Assembly (NCBI GenBank): GCA_016839165.1
Contig: CP069300.1
Location: 1,116,001-1,180,000 of the forward strand
Direction: 5' to 3'
Length of the DNA stretch: 64,000 nucleotides
From: Bradyrhizobium sp. PSBB068
GTDB taxonomy: Bacteria > Pseudomonadota > Alphaproteobacteria > Rhizobiales > Xanthobacteraceae
Below, piece after piece: positions 1 to 10,270 of this stretch (within the stretch, counting starts at the first letter, position 1; each line of letters starts with the position of its first letter). The notes beneath the pieces are model-generated. The model did no database searches. It was not told the origin of the DNA and saw nothing but the letters and a program-made list of their open reading frames with translations. Made by a program: the position numbers and the translations under genes.

Positions 1-1002
1 GGCCGGCCGGCGGTCTTGTTGACGCTGAACCCCGAATTCGGCCGCATCATTGCGGTCTCACTCCGCATGAATCTGATCGAAACGTTGATCGCCGATTTCA
101 GCGGCTCGGCCCTGGCGCAATCGCGGCTTGAGCTGACGACGCGGGGCCTCGATGCAGGCGCGTTGTGCGATCTCGTGATCGCGCAGATCGAGGCAATGCT
201 CGAAGCGACTGGCACGCCGCGAGACCGGCTGCTCGGAATCGGGATTGCGCTGCAAGGCATCGTCGACGCTGATACAGGCAGGCATCTGTGGAGCCCCGCG
301 CTGTCGATCACCGACCTCGATCTGGCAAAGCCGGTCCGCGAGGAATTCGGCGTCGAAGTCGTGATGGCGAACGATGCGGTCGCGGTGGCGCTCGCGCTGG
401 TCGCGGCCGAGCCGGCCCTGGCGCAGGGGCTCACGGCCACGCTCATGGTCGGTCACGGCATCGGCATGGGCATCGTCGTCGACGGCGAAGCGCGCTGGGG
501 GGCGGGCGCGGGCAGCGAGATCGGCCATGTCAAGCTGACCCCGAATGGTCCGCAATGCCGCTGCGGTCAGCGCGGCTGCATCGAGGCCCATCTCGCGGAC
601 TATGCGCTCTACCGCGACGCCCGCACCTTCCTCGACCTGCCGCCGGCGGTGTCGCAGCAACCGTCCGAGGCGCAGATGGCGCTGCTGCGCGCGCGGGCAC
701 GCGCCGGCGATCCCCGTCTCGAGCAGCTATTCCGGCAGGCAGGCCACGCGCTCGCCGAAGCGGTCGCCACGACGATATCGGTGTTGCGCCCACATCATTT
801 GATCCTCGCAGGTCCCGGCCTGCAGGCGTTCGACATGATGCGCAGCGCCTATCAAGAGCGGCTCGAGCAGGCGGTGCTGCCGTGGTTGCTCAAGTCGACG
901 GCGATCCATGTGCGTCCCAGTGAGTCGGCGACGATCGTCGACGGCATGGTGCGGCGGACGCTGCGGGTCGTGGACCGAAACCACATGGAATCGACCGAGT
1001 GA
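1..1002 (+). CDS. ROK family transcriptional regulator or sugar kinase, 5' end outside window
   Basis: The frame is open from base 1, so the gene starts upstream. The visible part (over 330 residues) is a ROK domain. Counting from the TTG at 16, the ND pair (D120) fits the catalytic aspartate, and H171 with the CRCGQRGC motif (C181, C183, C188) is the ROK zinc site. The first visible residues (GRPAVLLTLNP) resemble the linker between the N-terminal winged helix and the ROK domain in NagC/XylR-type repressors, so a DNA-binding half probably lies outside the window. An SDR follows 73 bases downstream, which suggests control of a sugar or sugar-acid pathway. Whether it is a repressor or a kinase cannot be settled from this part alone. 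Confidence 0.85.
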   Translation, partial: GRPAVLLTLNPEFGRIIAVSLRMNLIETLIADFSGSALAQSRLELTTRGLDAGALCDLVIAQIEAMLEATGTPRDRLLGIGIALQGIVDADTGRHLWSPALSITDLDLAKPVREEFGVEVVMANDAVAVALALVAAEPALAQGLTATLMVGHGIGMGIVVDGEARWGAGAGSEIGHVKLTPNGPQCRCGQRGCIEAHLADYALYRDARTFLDLPPAVSQQPSEAQMALLRARARAGDPRLEQLFRQAGHALAEAVATTISVLRPHHLILAGPGLQAFDMMRSAYQERLEQAVLPWLLKSTAIHVRPSESATIVDGMVRRTLRVVDRNHMESTE

Positions 1003-1075
1003 ATCTCGGAAGCTGCGGCTCTCCGCTTGAGCCGCAGCAGAGCAACCGACGCGCTTCAGGCGCCAAATCGAGAGA

Positions 1076-1840
1076 ATGCCAATGCAGGGTGCCGTCTATC
1101 CAAGCCTCAAGGACCGGACCGTTCTGGTCACCGGTGGCGGTTCCGGCATTGGCGAGGCCATCGTCCGCCAGTTCATCAACCAGGGCGCGCGAGTCGGTTT
1201 CATCGACATCGACCTGACGTCCTCGGAGCAGCTGCTGTCCGACCTCGGGGCGCAGGCCCGCGTGCACTTCGAGCACGCCGATCTGCGCGACATCGGCGCG
1301 CTGCGCCGCGCGGTCGCCGGCATTCGCGAGGCGCTCGGGCCGATCACGATCCTGGTCAACAACGCGGCGCGCGATGATCGTCACGCGATCGAGGACGTCA
1401 CGCCGGAATTCTGGGACGAGCGGATCGCGGTCAACCTCAAGCACCAGTTCTTCAGTGCCCAGGCGGTCGCACCCGACATGAGGCAGGCGGGCGGCGGTGC
1501 GATCATCAACATCGGCTCGGTGAGCTGGGTGATCGGTCAGGGCAACATGCCCTGCTACACCACTGCCAAGTCAGCGGTGCAGGGCCTCACCCGCGCGCTG
1601 GCGCGCGATCTCGGTCCGCACAATGTGCGGGTCAACTCCATCCTGCCCGGATGGATCATGACCCAGCGCCAGCAGGATCTGTGGCTGACGCCCGAAGGCG
1701 TTGCTGAGCTGATGCAGCGCCAATGCCTGAAGCGCAAGCTCGTGCCTGACGACATTGCTCGCGTGGTGCTGTTCTTCGCCGCCGACGACAGCGGCGCCTG
1801 CACCAACCAGAGCCATATCGTCGATGGCGGCTGGGTCTAA
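1076..1840 (+). CDS. SDR family NAD(P)-dependent oxidoreductase (sugar dehydrogenase-like)
   Basis: Classical short-chain dehydrogenase of 254 residues, the usual family length. Seen: the cofactor motif TGGGSGIG (residues 19-26), the structural NNAA (95-98), and the catalytic Ser (148 or 150), Y161 and K165 in YTTAK. The acidic residues after the second strand (FIDID) favour NAD over NADP. ATG codons at 1076 and 1082 are both possible; the GAGA just before 1076 is better spaced for the second. It follows a ROK protein on the same strand, so oxidation of a sugar or polyol is a reasonable guess, but the substrate is not visible. Its TAA stop lies in the first bases of a repeat element also seen at the end of paaZ. 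Confidence 0.9.
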   Translation: MPMQGAVYPSLKDRTVLVTGGGSGIGEAIVRQFINQGARVGFIDIDLTSSEQLLSDLGAQARVHFEHADLRDIGALRRAVAGIREALGPITILVNNAARDDRHAIEDVTPEFWDERIAVNLKHQFFSAQAVAPDMRQAGGGAIINIGSVSWVIGQGNMPCYTTAKSAVQGLTRALARDLGPHNVRVNSILPGWIMTQRQQDLWLTPEGVAELMQRQCLKRKLVPDDIARVVLFFAADDSGACTNQSHIVDGGWV

Positions 1841-1942
1841 AGCGCGACGAGATTGGGTTGAATCGTCATGGCGCTTTAGCTCGTTGTTTGAGCATGATCT
1901 TTTCGGAAAGCCGCTTCGCACTTTTCCGGACCATGCTCTAGC
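1838..1942 (+). repeat. Palindromic intergenic repeat, copy A
   Basis: About 100 bases starting TAAAGCGCGA, passing through TTGAATCGTCAT, and ending in a hairpin-like part (GCATGATCTTTTCGG paired imperfectly with CTTTTCCGGACCATGC). The reverse complement of 4232-4336 matches it over its whole length with few changes, so this is a dispersed element rather than a chance palindrome. The TAA stop of the upstream SDR is the first codon of the element. No transposase is present. It may also work as a transcription terminator or mRNA stabiliser. Confidence 0.85.
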
Positions 1943-1970
1943 GATACGGCAAGACAGCAGCTCTCGTCGA

Positions 1971-2441
1971 TCAGTCCGCGCCTGAAGCCGTCAACGCGTC
2001 GCGCAGGGCCTGGACGCGCTTGTTCAGCGAGATGAGTTCGTCGACCGTCAGGCCGGACCGCGCCAGCAAGGTGTCGGTCAGGCAGCCGGTGCGTGACTGC
2101 ATCGCCTTGCCGCTGCCGGTCAGATGGACGCCGACCTGCCGCTCATCCTGCGTGCTGCGCCGACGCTCGACAAAGCCGGCATGCTCGAGCCGCTTCACCA
2201 GCGGCGTGATGGTGCTGGGTTCGAGGGCGAGCCGGTCGGCGATCGCGGAAATCATCTGCCCGTCCCTTTCCCAGAGCACGCTGAGAACGAGGTATTGCGG
2301 ATAAGTGATGCCGAGGCCGTCGAGCAGGGGTTTGTAGGCGCGGTTGATCGCGATGGTGGTGCCGTAAAGCGAAAAGCAGAGCTGGCTATCCAGCGGAATT
2401 GGTCCCGGATCAGGCATGGGAAGGGCCCTTTCGATCGTCAT
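1971..2441 (-). CDS. MarR family regulator, OhrR-like (peroxide-sensing type)
   Basis: A 156-residue winged-helix MarR protein. Its N-terminus (QLCFSLYGTTIAINRAYKPL, then GITYPQYLVL) closely follows OhrR, the organic-hydroperoxide sensor. The reactive cysteine is C22, and a second cysteine, C120, could make it a two-Cys sensor as described for Xanthomonas OhrR. The wing has the family DERQVGVHLT segment. It is divergent from a secreted alpha/beta hydrolase across an AT-rich 124-base gap that holds two inverted repeats. No ohr gene is adjacent, which is unusual for OhrR. Release by hydroperoxides is inferred; another oxidant or a phenolic ligand is possible. Confidence 0.88.
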   Translation of the reverse strand: MTIERALPMPDPGPIPLDSQLCFSLYGTTIAINRAYKPLLDGLGITYPQYLVLSVLWERDGQMISAIADRLALEPSTITPLVKRLEHAGFVERRRSTQDERQVGVHLTGSGKAMQSRTGCLTDTLLARSGLTVDELISLNKRVQALRDALTASGAD

Positions 2442-2465
2442 TGCTGTACCTTACCACAAAAATCA

Positions 2466-2540
2466 TTATCACGATAAAAAATAGCTAGACAGGCAATTCA
2501 AGCTGCGTTATACGATGATTATTGCGATAAATATTATCGC
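2466..2540. promoter_or_regulatory. Probable MarR/OhrR-like operators in divergent promoter region
   Basis: Two inverted repeats lie in the AT-rich gap between the marR-type gene and the hydrolase. TTATC-AC-GATAA is at 2466-2477 and GCGATAA-ATA-TTATCGC (7-3-7, perfect) at 2524-2540. A third, looser copy of the half-site (TTATTGCGATAA) runs into the second palindrome. MarR proteins normally bind such palindromes in the shared promoter region and repress both genes. The site at 2524-2540 ends 25 bases before the hydrolase start, which suits repression of that gene. Confidence 0.7.
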
Positions 2541-2565
2541 GAAATAAACATCAGGAGACTATCCC

Positions 2566-3348
2566 ATGTCGATCACCACCAAATTGCTCGCCGCCGCAGC
2601 GTCGCTGGGCCTCGCCTCGGCCGCGATCCCTGCAGCCCACGCCCAATCCGCCCCCGTCAAGTCGATCGTCCTCGTCCATGGCGGTTTCGTCGACGGTTCG
2701 GGCTGGGAAGGCGTCTACAAGATCCTGAAGAAGGACGGCTACAAGGTCAGCATTGTCCAGAACCCGACCACTACGCTGGCGGACGACGTCGCCGTCACCA
2801 AGCGCGCCATCGCCGCCGCGGATGGCAATGTCGTTCTGGTCGGCCACTCCTATGGCGGCGTCGTGATCACCGAGGCTGGCACCGACCCGAAGGTCGCAGG
2901 GCTGGTCTACATCACGGCGTTCGCGCCCGACCAGGGTGAATCGGTCGGCAAGCTGATCGCCAATCCTCCTCCGGGCGCGCCGGTGCCGCCGATCCTGCCG
3001 CCGAAGGACGGCTTCCTCTCGCTCGATCGCGCGAAGTTCGCTGCGTCGTTCGCTGCCGATGTGAAGCCCGACGTCGCGGCTTTCATGGCTGACTCCCAGG
3101 TGCCCTGGGGCGTCACGGCGCTGAACGGCGAGGTGACCGTGCCGGCCTGGAAGAGCAAGCCGAGCTGGTACCTGGTGGCGACCAACGACAAGATGATCCC
3201 GGTCGATGCGCAGCGCATGATGGCCAAGCGCGCCGGCGCCAAGACCGTCGATCAGGCCGGCAGCCACGCCATCTATGTTTCGAAGCCGCAAGCTGTGGCG
3301 GCCATCATCGAGCAGGCCGCCAAGGGCGTCGGTGAGAGCAAGAAGTAA
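2566..3348 (+). CDS. Secreted alpha/beta hydrolase
   Basis: 260 residues with a clear Sec signal peptide (hydrophobic stretch 5-22, likely cleavage after AHA at 26), so it acts in the periplasm or outside the cell. The alpha/beta-hydrolase signs are the oxyanion HGG (38-40), the nucleophile S95 in GHSYGG, and D208 and H234 as plausible triad partners. AGGAG sits 10 bases before the ATG. It is divergent from an OhrR-like regulator whose probable operators lie in its promoter. Cytoplasmic relatives act on esters; the substrate here is unknown. A hydrolase in place of an ohr peroxidase under an OhrR-like sensor is noteworthy. Confidence 0.88.
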   Translation: MSITTKLLAAAASLGLASAAIPAAHAQSAPVKSIVLVHGGFVDGSGWEGVYKILKKDGYKVSIVQNPTTTLADDVAVTKRAIAAADGNVVLVGHSYGGVVITEAGTDPKVAGLVYITAFAPDQGESVGKLIANPPPGAPVPPILPPKDGFLSLDRAKFAASFAADVKPDVAAFMADSQVPWGVTALNGEVTVPAWKSKPSWYLVATNDKMIPVDAQRMMAKRAGAKTVDQAGSHAIYVSKPQAVAAIIEQAAKGVGESKK

Positions 3349-3368
3349 CGCGCCGCATTCTCGATCCG

Positions 3369-3402
3369 AGCTCCTCGAAGGCGCCTCAGCTTTCGGGGAG
3401 CT
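3369..3402 (+). terminator. Hairpin after hydrolase gene
   Basis: AGCTCCTCGAA (3369-3379) pairs with TTCGGGGAGCT (3392-3402), 11 bp with one G-T pair and a 12-base loop, 21 bases after the hydrolase stop. There is no strong T tract, so it is a weak or Rho-assisted terminator at best. Confidence 0.4.
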
Positions 3403-3568
3403 TGCGCGTTTGCGCAGCTCGCGGAACACGCTTTGAGCAAGGCTTGATCGAAAAACGGGGCGCCATTCCAAATGCGCCCTAGAACTGCCTGACCGGATGG
3501 TCGATAAATGGCCGCGGCCCGATTGATTTGGACGATAGGCCGGACGACGGCCGCTGGAACGGAACGAC

Positions 3569-4222
3569 ATGGCCCGATCGCGCGCCAAGGACTACGACGA
3601 CAAGCGCCTCTCGATGCTGCACCGCTCGGCCGAGCTGTTTGCCGCCTCGGGATATGTCGGCACGTCGATGAACACGATCGCCGATGCGTGCGGTGTCTCG
3701 AAGGCGCTGCTCTATCACTACTACCCGGACAAGGAGGCGATCCTGTTCGATATCCTGTCGTCGCATCTCGAGACGCTGGTGGCGGCGGTTCGCAAGGCGA
3801 GCGCGTCGGCCGGCGATCCCATCGAGCGCTTCAGGACGATCGTTGGCACCCTGCTCGAGCTCTACCGGCATGCCGATGCCGAGCATCAGGTCCAGATCGC
3901 AAGTCTCAAGCTGCTGCCGAAGGACAAGCAGCAGCCGCTGCTTGCGAGCGAGCGGATCCTGGTCAGGATCATGTCCGATGCGCTCGCCGCCGCGGTGCCG
4001 GCGGCGAAGCAGAAGCGCGTGCTCAAGCCGCTGACGATGAGCGTCTTCGGCATGCTGAACTGGCACTATATGTGGTTTCGCGAGGGCGGGCCGATGACCC
4101 GCGCCGAATATGCCGAGTTCGTCGCGCAACTGGTGCTGGCCGGTGCCGCGGATGCCGCCGCCGCCCGGCCGCGCAGCAAGGCAAAGCCGGTCGGCCGCAG
4201 CCGGCAGGCCGAGTTGCTCTGA
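3569..4222 (+). CDS. TetR/AcrR family regulator, possibly controlling paaZ-paaG
   Basis: 217 residues: an N-terminal TetR helix-turn-helix (about 14-60, with TIADACGVSKALLYHYYPDK) and an all-helical ligand domain. It lies convergent to paaZ, separated only by a repeat element. TetR-type PaaR repressors control phenylacetate genes in several proteobacteria and sense phenylacetyl-CoA. A palindrome of the right kind lies upstream of paaG at 7325-7344. The assignment to paa control is therefore a reasonable inference from position, not shown by sequence. The C-terminus is a basic, alanine-rich tail. Confidence 0.85.
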   Translation: MARSRAKDYDDKRLSMLHRSAELFAASGYVGTSMNTIADACGVSKALLYHYYPDKEAILFDILSSHLETLVAAVRKASASAGDPIERFRTIVGTLLELYRHADAEHQVQIASLKLLPKDKQQPLLASERILVRIMSDALAAAVPAAKQKRVLKPLTMSVFGMLNWHYMWFREGGPMTRAEYAEFVAQLVLAGAADAAAARPRSKAKPVGRSRQAELL

Positions 4223-4231
4223 AGCGCGTCT

Positions 4232-4332
4232 CTAAAGCATGATCCGGAAAAGTGCGAAGCGGTTTTCCGAAAAGATCATGCCTAAACAAGAATCTGAAGC
4301 GCGATGACGATTCAACATGATCTCATCGCGCT

Positions 4333-4336
<4 letters not shown>
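4232..4336 (-). repeat. Palindromic intergenic repeat, copy B (inverted relative to copy A)
   Basis: Reverse complement of the element at 1838-1942, with the same order of blocks: the TAAAGCGCGATGAG end, TTGAATCGTCAT, then the GCATGATCTTTTCGG/CCGGATCATGC hairpin arms. The paaZ stop codon (TAA, 4333-4335) falls inside its end, as the SDR stop does in copy A. The two copies face each other across the 2.3-kb marR-hydrolase-tetR block. Confidence 0.85.
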
Positions 4337-6405
<2,069 letters not shown>

Positions 6406-6470
6406 CGAAGTGGAACCCTCTGACCCTGTGATCTGTGTTACGTCCTGGCTTGCTGGCGGAACGTTCAATC

Positions 6471-7262
6471 CTATGCCCGTCCGACAAAACGTGGCGAGCG
6501 CTTTTCGAGGAACGCGGTCACGCCCTCGGCATAATCCGCCGACCGGCCGGCACGTCCCTGCAGATCGCGTTCGAGATCGAGTTGCGCATCAAGCGTGTTG
6601 CGCTCGGATGCATCGAGTGCCTGCTTGATCAACGCAAGGCCATCGGTCGGTTGCGTCGCGAGCGAGGCGGCAAGCGCATGGGCCTCCGTCATCAGGTCGG
6701 AATCCTCGACCACCTTCCAGATCATGCCCCATGCTTCCGCCCGTTCCGCGGAGACCGGCTCGGCCAGCATGGCCAATGCCCGGGCCCGCGCTCCACCGAC
6801 CAGCCGCGGCAGAAACCAGGTGCCGCCGGAGTCAGGAACGAGGCCGAGCTTGGCAAAGGCCTGAATGAACTTGGCTGACCGTGCGGCGATCACGATATCG
6901 CAGGCAAGCGCCACGTTCGCGCCGGCGCCAGCAGCCACGCCGTTGACCGCGCACACGGCCGGCATCGGAATGCTGCGCAGCTTGCGCACCAGCGGATTGT
7001 AATATTTTTCGATCGGCATCGAGAGGTCAGGCGTCTCGCCCGGCGTGAACACGCCGTCCGAGAGGTCCTGCCCGGCGCAGAATCCGCGTCCCGCTCCGGT
7101 CAGGATCAGCGCGCGGCAGGATTTGTCCTGTTCGGCCGCGGTCAGCGCGGCCATCAAGGCGGCATGCAGATCGGCGCTGAATGAATTCAGGCGGTCGGGT
7201 CGGTTGAGCGTCAGGACGCGATATCCGGCGCGGATATCGGTCAACACCAGGTCGGTGACCAT
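6471..7262 (-). CDS. paaG: PaaG: 2-(1,2-epoxy-1,2-dihydrophenyl)acetyl-CoA isomerase
   Basis: 263-residue crotonase-fold protein. The segment GRGFCAGQDLSD (59-70) and LGLVPDSGGTWFLPRL (139-154), with the catalytic-type D144, are typical of PaaG rather than of ordinary enoyl-CoA hydratases, which carry two catalytic glutamates. PaaG converts ring-1,2-epoxyphenylacetyl-CoA to oxepin-CoA, the substrate of the PaaZ hydrolase domain encoded next. It is the first gene of the pair, and a TetR-type palindrome lies about 65 bases upstream of its start. Confidence 0.92.
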   Translation of the reverse strand: MVTDLVLTDIRAGYRVLTLNRPDRLNSFSADLHAALMAALTAAEQDKSCRALILTGAGRGFCAGQDLSDGVFTPGETPDLSMPIEKYYNPLVRKLRSIPMPAVCAVNGVAAGAGANVALACDIVIAARSAKFIQAFAKLGLVPDSGGTWFLPRLVGGARARALAMLAEPVSAERAEAWGMIWKVVEDSDLMTEAHALAASLATQPTDGLALIKQALDASERNTLDAQLDLERDLQGRAGRSADYAEGVTAFLEKRSPRFVGRA

Positions 7263-7324
7263 GATTGCCTCCCGTTGCGGCTTCTGACGACCAAAGGTCG
7301 CGTGACCCTGGGGCAGAATTACTA

Positions 7325-7344
7325 TTGACCGTCCGGTCAGTCAA
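7325..7344. promoter_or_regulatory. Palindromic operator upstream of paaG, candidate TetR/PaaR site
   Basis: Core TGACCG-TC-CGGTCA (7326-7339) is a perfect inverted repeat within TTGACCGTCCGG...GTCAA. It sits 63 bases upstream of the paaG start in a short AT-rich stretch (TCAATTATAATC) that could hold the promoter. The size and symmetry fit a TetR dimer. The TetR gene at 3569-4222 is the nearest candidate. Confidence 0.6.
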
Positions 7345-7644
7345 TTATAATCGGCGCGAGCGATGGACGGCGTCCTCGGACTATCGGAGCGAGGACGATT
7401 TTAGTCCCGATCGCGAATTCGGGCGCGACCGACCCATCAAGGTCAAAGCAATCCCGCGCTCTACACTATACCGTGCATTTGCGATGCTTGTGCGCGATGC
7501 TTGACAGTTGTCAGACCGAGGCATCGGTGGAACCCGCGAAAGGTTCACGTTTGCAGCCACGCTGCATGGTCCCCATGCTGGGTGTGCGCCGCCACAAATC
7601 AGCCGCATATGAGCAGCGACCTCCGTCGCCATGAGGGCGAGCCT
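7345..7644 (+). other. Non-coding region before first AraC gene; short direct repeat and palindrome
   Basis: No convincing gene. GCGATGCTTG occurs twice, 13 bases apart (7481-7490 and 7494-7503), and the second copy runs into the palindrome TGACA-GT-TGTCA (7502-7513). Direct repeats of this spacing are typical of AraC-type binding sites, so this may be the control region of the gene starting at 7645. Confidence 0.4.
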
Positions 7645-8625
7645 ATGACAATGCAATCGGGCGATATCACAGGGTTTCGATTCTCGACGGCGCATTTCGG
7701 CGAGCGAGATCGCTTGCCGATCTTTCGCGAGCAGATCGGACGGATGATCGTCAAGCTCGATCCGGAGCCGCTCGACGACGGCGCGTTTCATGCGGAAGCG
7801 AATGTGCGCGAATTGTCCGGGCTCGGCATCGGATCCTGGGCGTGCAGCAATCTCAAGATCGCGAGACCGCGCGAACTGCTCGATGGTACCGACGATCTGG
7901 TGCTGACCATCATCACGAGCGGCAATGTGCGCGCCTCGCAGCGCGGCCGCGACATCCTGCTCGGCCCGGGGCAGGCAGTGCTGCAGTCGAGCGCGGAGGC
8001 AGGCGACATGGTCGTCCCGGTGTCGCCCAGCCGTTTCGTCGGCCTCAGGCTGCCGCGCAAGGCGCTCGCCTCGCTGGTTCGTGATCCGGAAGACATGCTG
8101 ATCCGCCAAATGCCGGCAAACACGGAGGCCATGCGCCTGCTCGCGCTCTACATCAGGGAGCTCGACGACAGCTATCAGCTGGCGACTCCCGAACTGCGTA
8201 ACGCCGTCGTCAAGCACCTGGTCGATCTGGGCGCGCTGATCATCGGCGCGAACCGGGATGCAGCGGTCGCCGCCGAAGACGGCGGCCTGGCGGCCGCGCG
8301 GCTTGCCGCGGTCAAGGCCGACATTTCCGATAATCTCAGCTATGGCGATCTCACTCTGCCCGCGGTGGCGGCCCGGCTGAAGCTCACGCCGCGCCATATC
8401 CAGAGGCTGTTCGAAAGCGCAGGTTCGACCTTTTCGGAATTCGTGCTCGGCCAGCGCTTGGCGCGGGCGCATCATCTGCTGACCGATCCACGCCACAGCG
8501 GCACCACCATCGGTACGATTGCGTTCGAAGTCGGGTTCGGCGATCTGTCCTACTTCAACCGCACCTTCCGCCGGCATTACGGCGCGACGCCATCGGATGT
8601 TCGCGCGGCGCCGCGAATGCGTTAG
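7645..8625 (+). CDS. AraC family transcriptional regulator (paralogue 1)
   Basis: 326 residues: an N-terminal cupin-like AraC-binding domain (about 1-210) and a C-terminal double helix-turn-helix with IQRLFESAGSTFSEFVL and the closing GFGDLSYFNRTFRRHYGATPSD. The ATG at 7645 follows GAGGGCGAG and gives a length matching the paralogue at 9262-10239; upstream in-frame starts (7501, 7609) encode an unrelated-looking tail. The two proteins share long segments such as GLAAARLAAVKAD and GFGDLSYFNRTFRR, so they arose by duplication. Its stop overlaps by four bases the convergent membrane-protein gene. The inducer is unknown. Confidence 0.9.
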   Translation: MTMQSGDITGFRFSTAHFGERDRLPIFREQIGRMIVKLDPEPLDDGAFHAEANVRELSGLGIGSWACSNLKIARPRELLDGTDDLVLTIITSGNVRASQRGRDILLGPGQAVLQSSAEAGDMVVPVSPSRFVGLRLPRKALASLVRDPEDMLIRQMPANTEAMRLLALYIRELDDSYQLATPELRNAVVKHLVDLGALIIGANRDAAVAAEDGGLAAARLAAVKADISDNLSYGDLTLPAVAARLKLTPRHIQRLFESAGSTFSEFVLGQRLARAHHLLTDPRHSGTTIGTIAFEVGFGDLSYFNRTFRRHYGATPSDVRAAPRMR

Positions 8626-9053
8626 ACGACGCCGGTCTTTGATTCCAACTCGTCGCGTCGTGCTCCGCCGCGAAAAACGATGAAAGCAAACAGGATAGCT
8701 CCCGCGAACACGATGAGCGAACCGACCACGACGACGGGCTGGTAAGCCGGACCGCCGATCCGGATGGCTGCAATTCCGATTGGAAAGATGACGGCTCCGA
8801 TCACGGAGAGCCAGGCCTGTATCCTGGCAAGTGGACCGGTGGCCGCCGCGGGAAACACATGGTAGTAAAGTCCGGCAAGGAACAATGCGACGAAGCCGAG
8901 CAGGTTGAGATGAGCGTGGGCAGGCGCCAGCGTGAAATTCTCCGCTACACCCATGCCGATGCCGAGGCCAAGCCCGACGAGAAAGAGGACGACGCTGACA
9001 CGCAAGAGATTCAGTGCGAGCATTGCTCCTTCAGTTGGTGAACTCGATGCCAT
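8622..9053 (-). CDS. Small four-helix membrane protein with HAHLNLLG motif
   Basis: 143 residues with four hydrophobic segments (about 13-35, 45-70, 80-105, 107-130). The second begins with APAHAHLNLLGFVALFLAGLYYH, whose histidines recall the haem-ligand helices of haem-copper oxidase subunit I and NnrS-type proteins. That likeness suggests haem or metal binding but does not prove it; a full oxidase is far longer. It is convergent with the first AraC paralogue and sits between the two. The start at 9053 has AAGGA seven bases upstream. No confident functional name. Confidence 0.7.
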   Translation of the reverse strand: MASSSPTEGAMLALNLLRVSVVLFLVGLGLGIGMGVAENFTLAPAHAHLNLLGFVALFLAGLYYHVFPAAATGPLARIQAWLSVIGAVIFPIGIAAIRIGGPAYQPVVVVGSLIVFAGAILFAFIVFRGGARRDELESKTGVV

Positions 9054-9261
9054 TCCTTGTTCCTTGCCCGAAAATACCCAAGCCGCATGTCCTTTGGCAA
9101 CTTGCCGGCCGATGCTTAGACGTCCCGGAAACTCGACGCATGGGCTGGAGCGACATGCACTTGGACGGAGGCGACATCGTGGACAATCCAGGCGGGCGTC
9201 GTAGAGCCGCCTCGAATCAGCCGCGGATCGCGCGCGCGATGCGGCGGCACTAAGAGAGCCG

Positions 9262-10239
9262 ATGATGCCAAACGCGCCGGATGCCTCGGATTTTCGCTAC
9301 TCGACCGCGGATTGGGCTGAACGCGAGCGGTTGGCGATTTTTCGGGAGCGGATCGGGCGCATGATGGTGAAGCTCGATCCGGCGCCGCTGATCAACAGCG
9401 TTTACTACAGCGATGCCAGAGTGCGTGCGCTGCACGGGCTCGGGATCGGATTCTGGTCGTTCGCCAACCTGCGGGTCGACAGGACGCGCGAATTGCTCGA
9501 TGGCTGCGACGATCTATTGATGGTGATTGGCGCCAGTGGCAATCGGCTGGTGTCGCATCGTGGCCGGGAGCAGGCGGTCGGCGCAGGTGAGGCAATTCTG
9601 ATGGCGACCGCCGAGACGGCCACGATGACCTACCCCTCGGCGTCGCGCCTCATCAGTTTGCGACTGCCGCGCAAGGCGCTGACGCCCCTGGTGCCCAATC
9701 CCGAGGACGCGCTGATGCGCCCGCTGCGGCCCTCGAGCGAAGCGCTGCGATTATTGACCCGCTATGTCCGGGATATCGACGATCTCTATCGATCGGCGGG
9801 CGCGGAGCTGCAACGTCTTATCGTCAGCCATGTGATCGACCTTGCGGCGCTGGTAATCGGCGCGTCGAGGGACGGGGAGGCGGTTGCAGAAAAGCGCGGC
9901 CTTGCTGCTGCGCGGCTGGCCGCGGTCAAGGCCGACGTCGGCGCGCGGATCGGGGAATGCAGCCTCAGCCTGGCCGCTGTGGCGAGGCGCCTGAAGATCA
10001 CGCCACGCCAAATTCAGCGGCTGTTTGCCGGCGAAGGCACGACATTCTCGGAGTTTGTGCTCGACCAGCGGCTGGTGCGCGCACATGGCTTGCTGATCGA
10101 GTCGCAGCGCAGCGGCCGCAGCATCAGCACCATCGCGTTCGAGGCAGGGTTCGGCGATCTGTCCTACTTCAACCGCACGTTTCGCCGGCGCTACGGTGCG
10201 ACGCCGTCGGACATTCGAACCGCGCCGCGCCGCTTCTGA
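9262..10239 (+). CDS. AraC family transcriptional regulator (paralogue 2)
   Basis: 325 residues, colinear with the AraC protein encoded at 7645-8625: the same sensor-domain order (RELLDGxDDLxxxI, RLPRKAL) and nearly the same DNA-binding end (IQRLFAGEGTTFSEFVL, GFGDLSYFNRTFRRRYGATPSD). Divergence is greater in the sensor half than in the DNA-binding half, as expected if the pair recognise similar DNA but different signals. ATG at 9262 or 9265, preceded by AAGAGAG. The 208 bases upstream hold no other gene. Confidence 0.9.
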   Translation: MMPNAPDASDFRYSTADWAERERLAIFRERIGRMMVKLDPAPLINSVYYSDARVRALHGLGIGFWSFANLRVDRTRELLDGCDDLLMVIGASGNRLVSHRGREQAVGAGEAILMATAETATMTYPSASRLISLRLPRKALTPLVPNPEDALMRPLRPSSEALRLLTRYVRDIDDLYRSAGAELQRLIVSHVIDLAALVIGASRDGEAVAEKRGLAAARLAAVKADVGARIGECSLSLAAVARRLKITPRQIQRLFAGEGTTFSEFVLDQRLVRAHGLLIESQRSGRSISTIAFEAGFGDLSYFNRTFRRRYGATPSDIRTAPRRF

Positions 10240-10270
10240 TGGAATGCACGCCTCAGGCTAAGGCCGCGGT

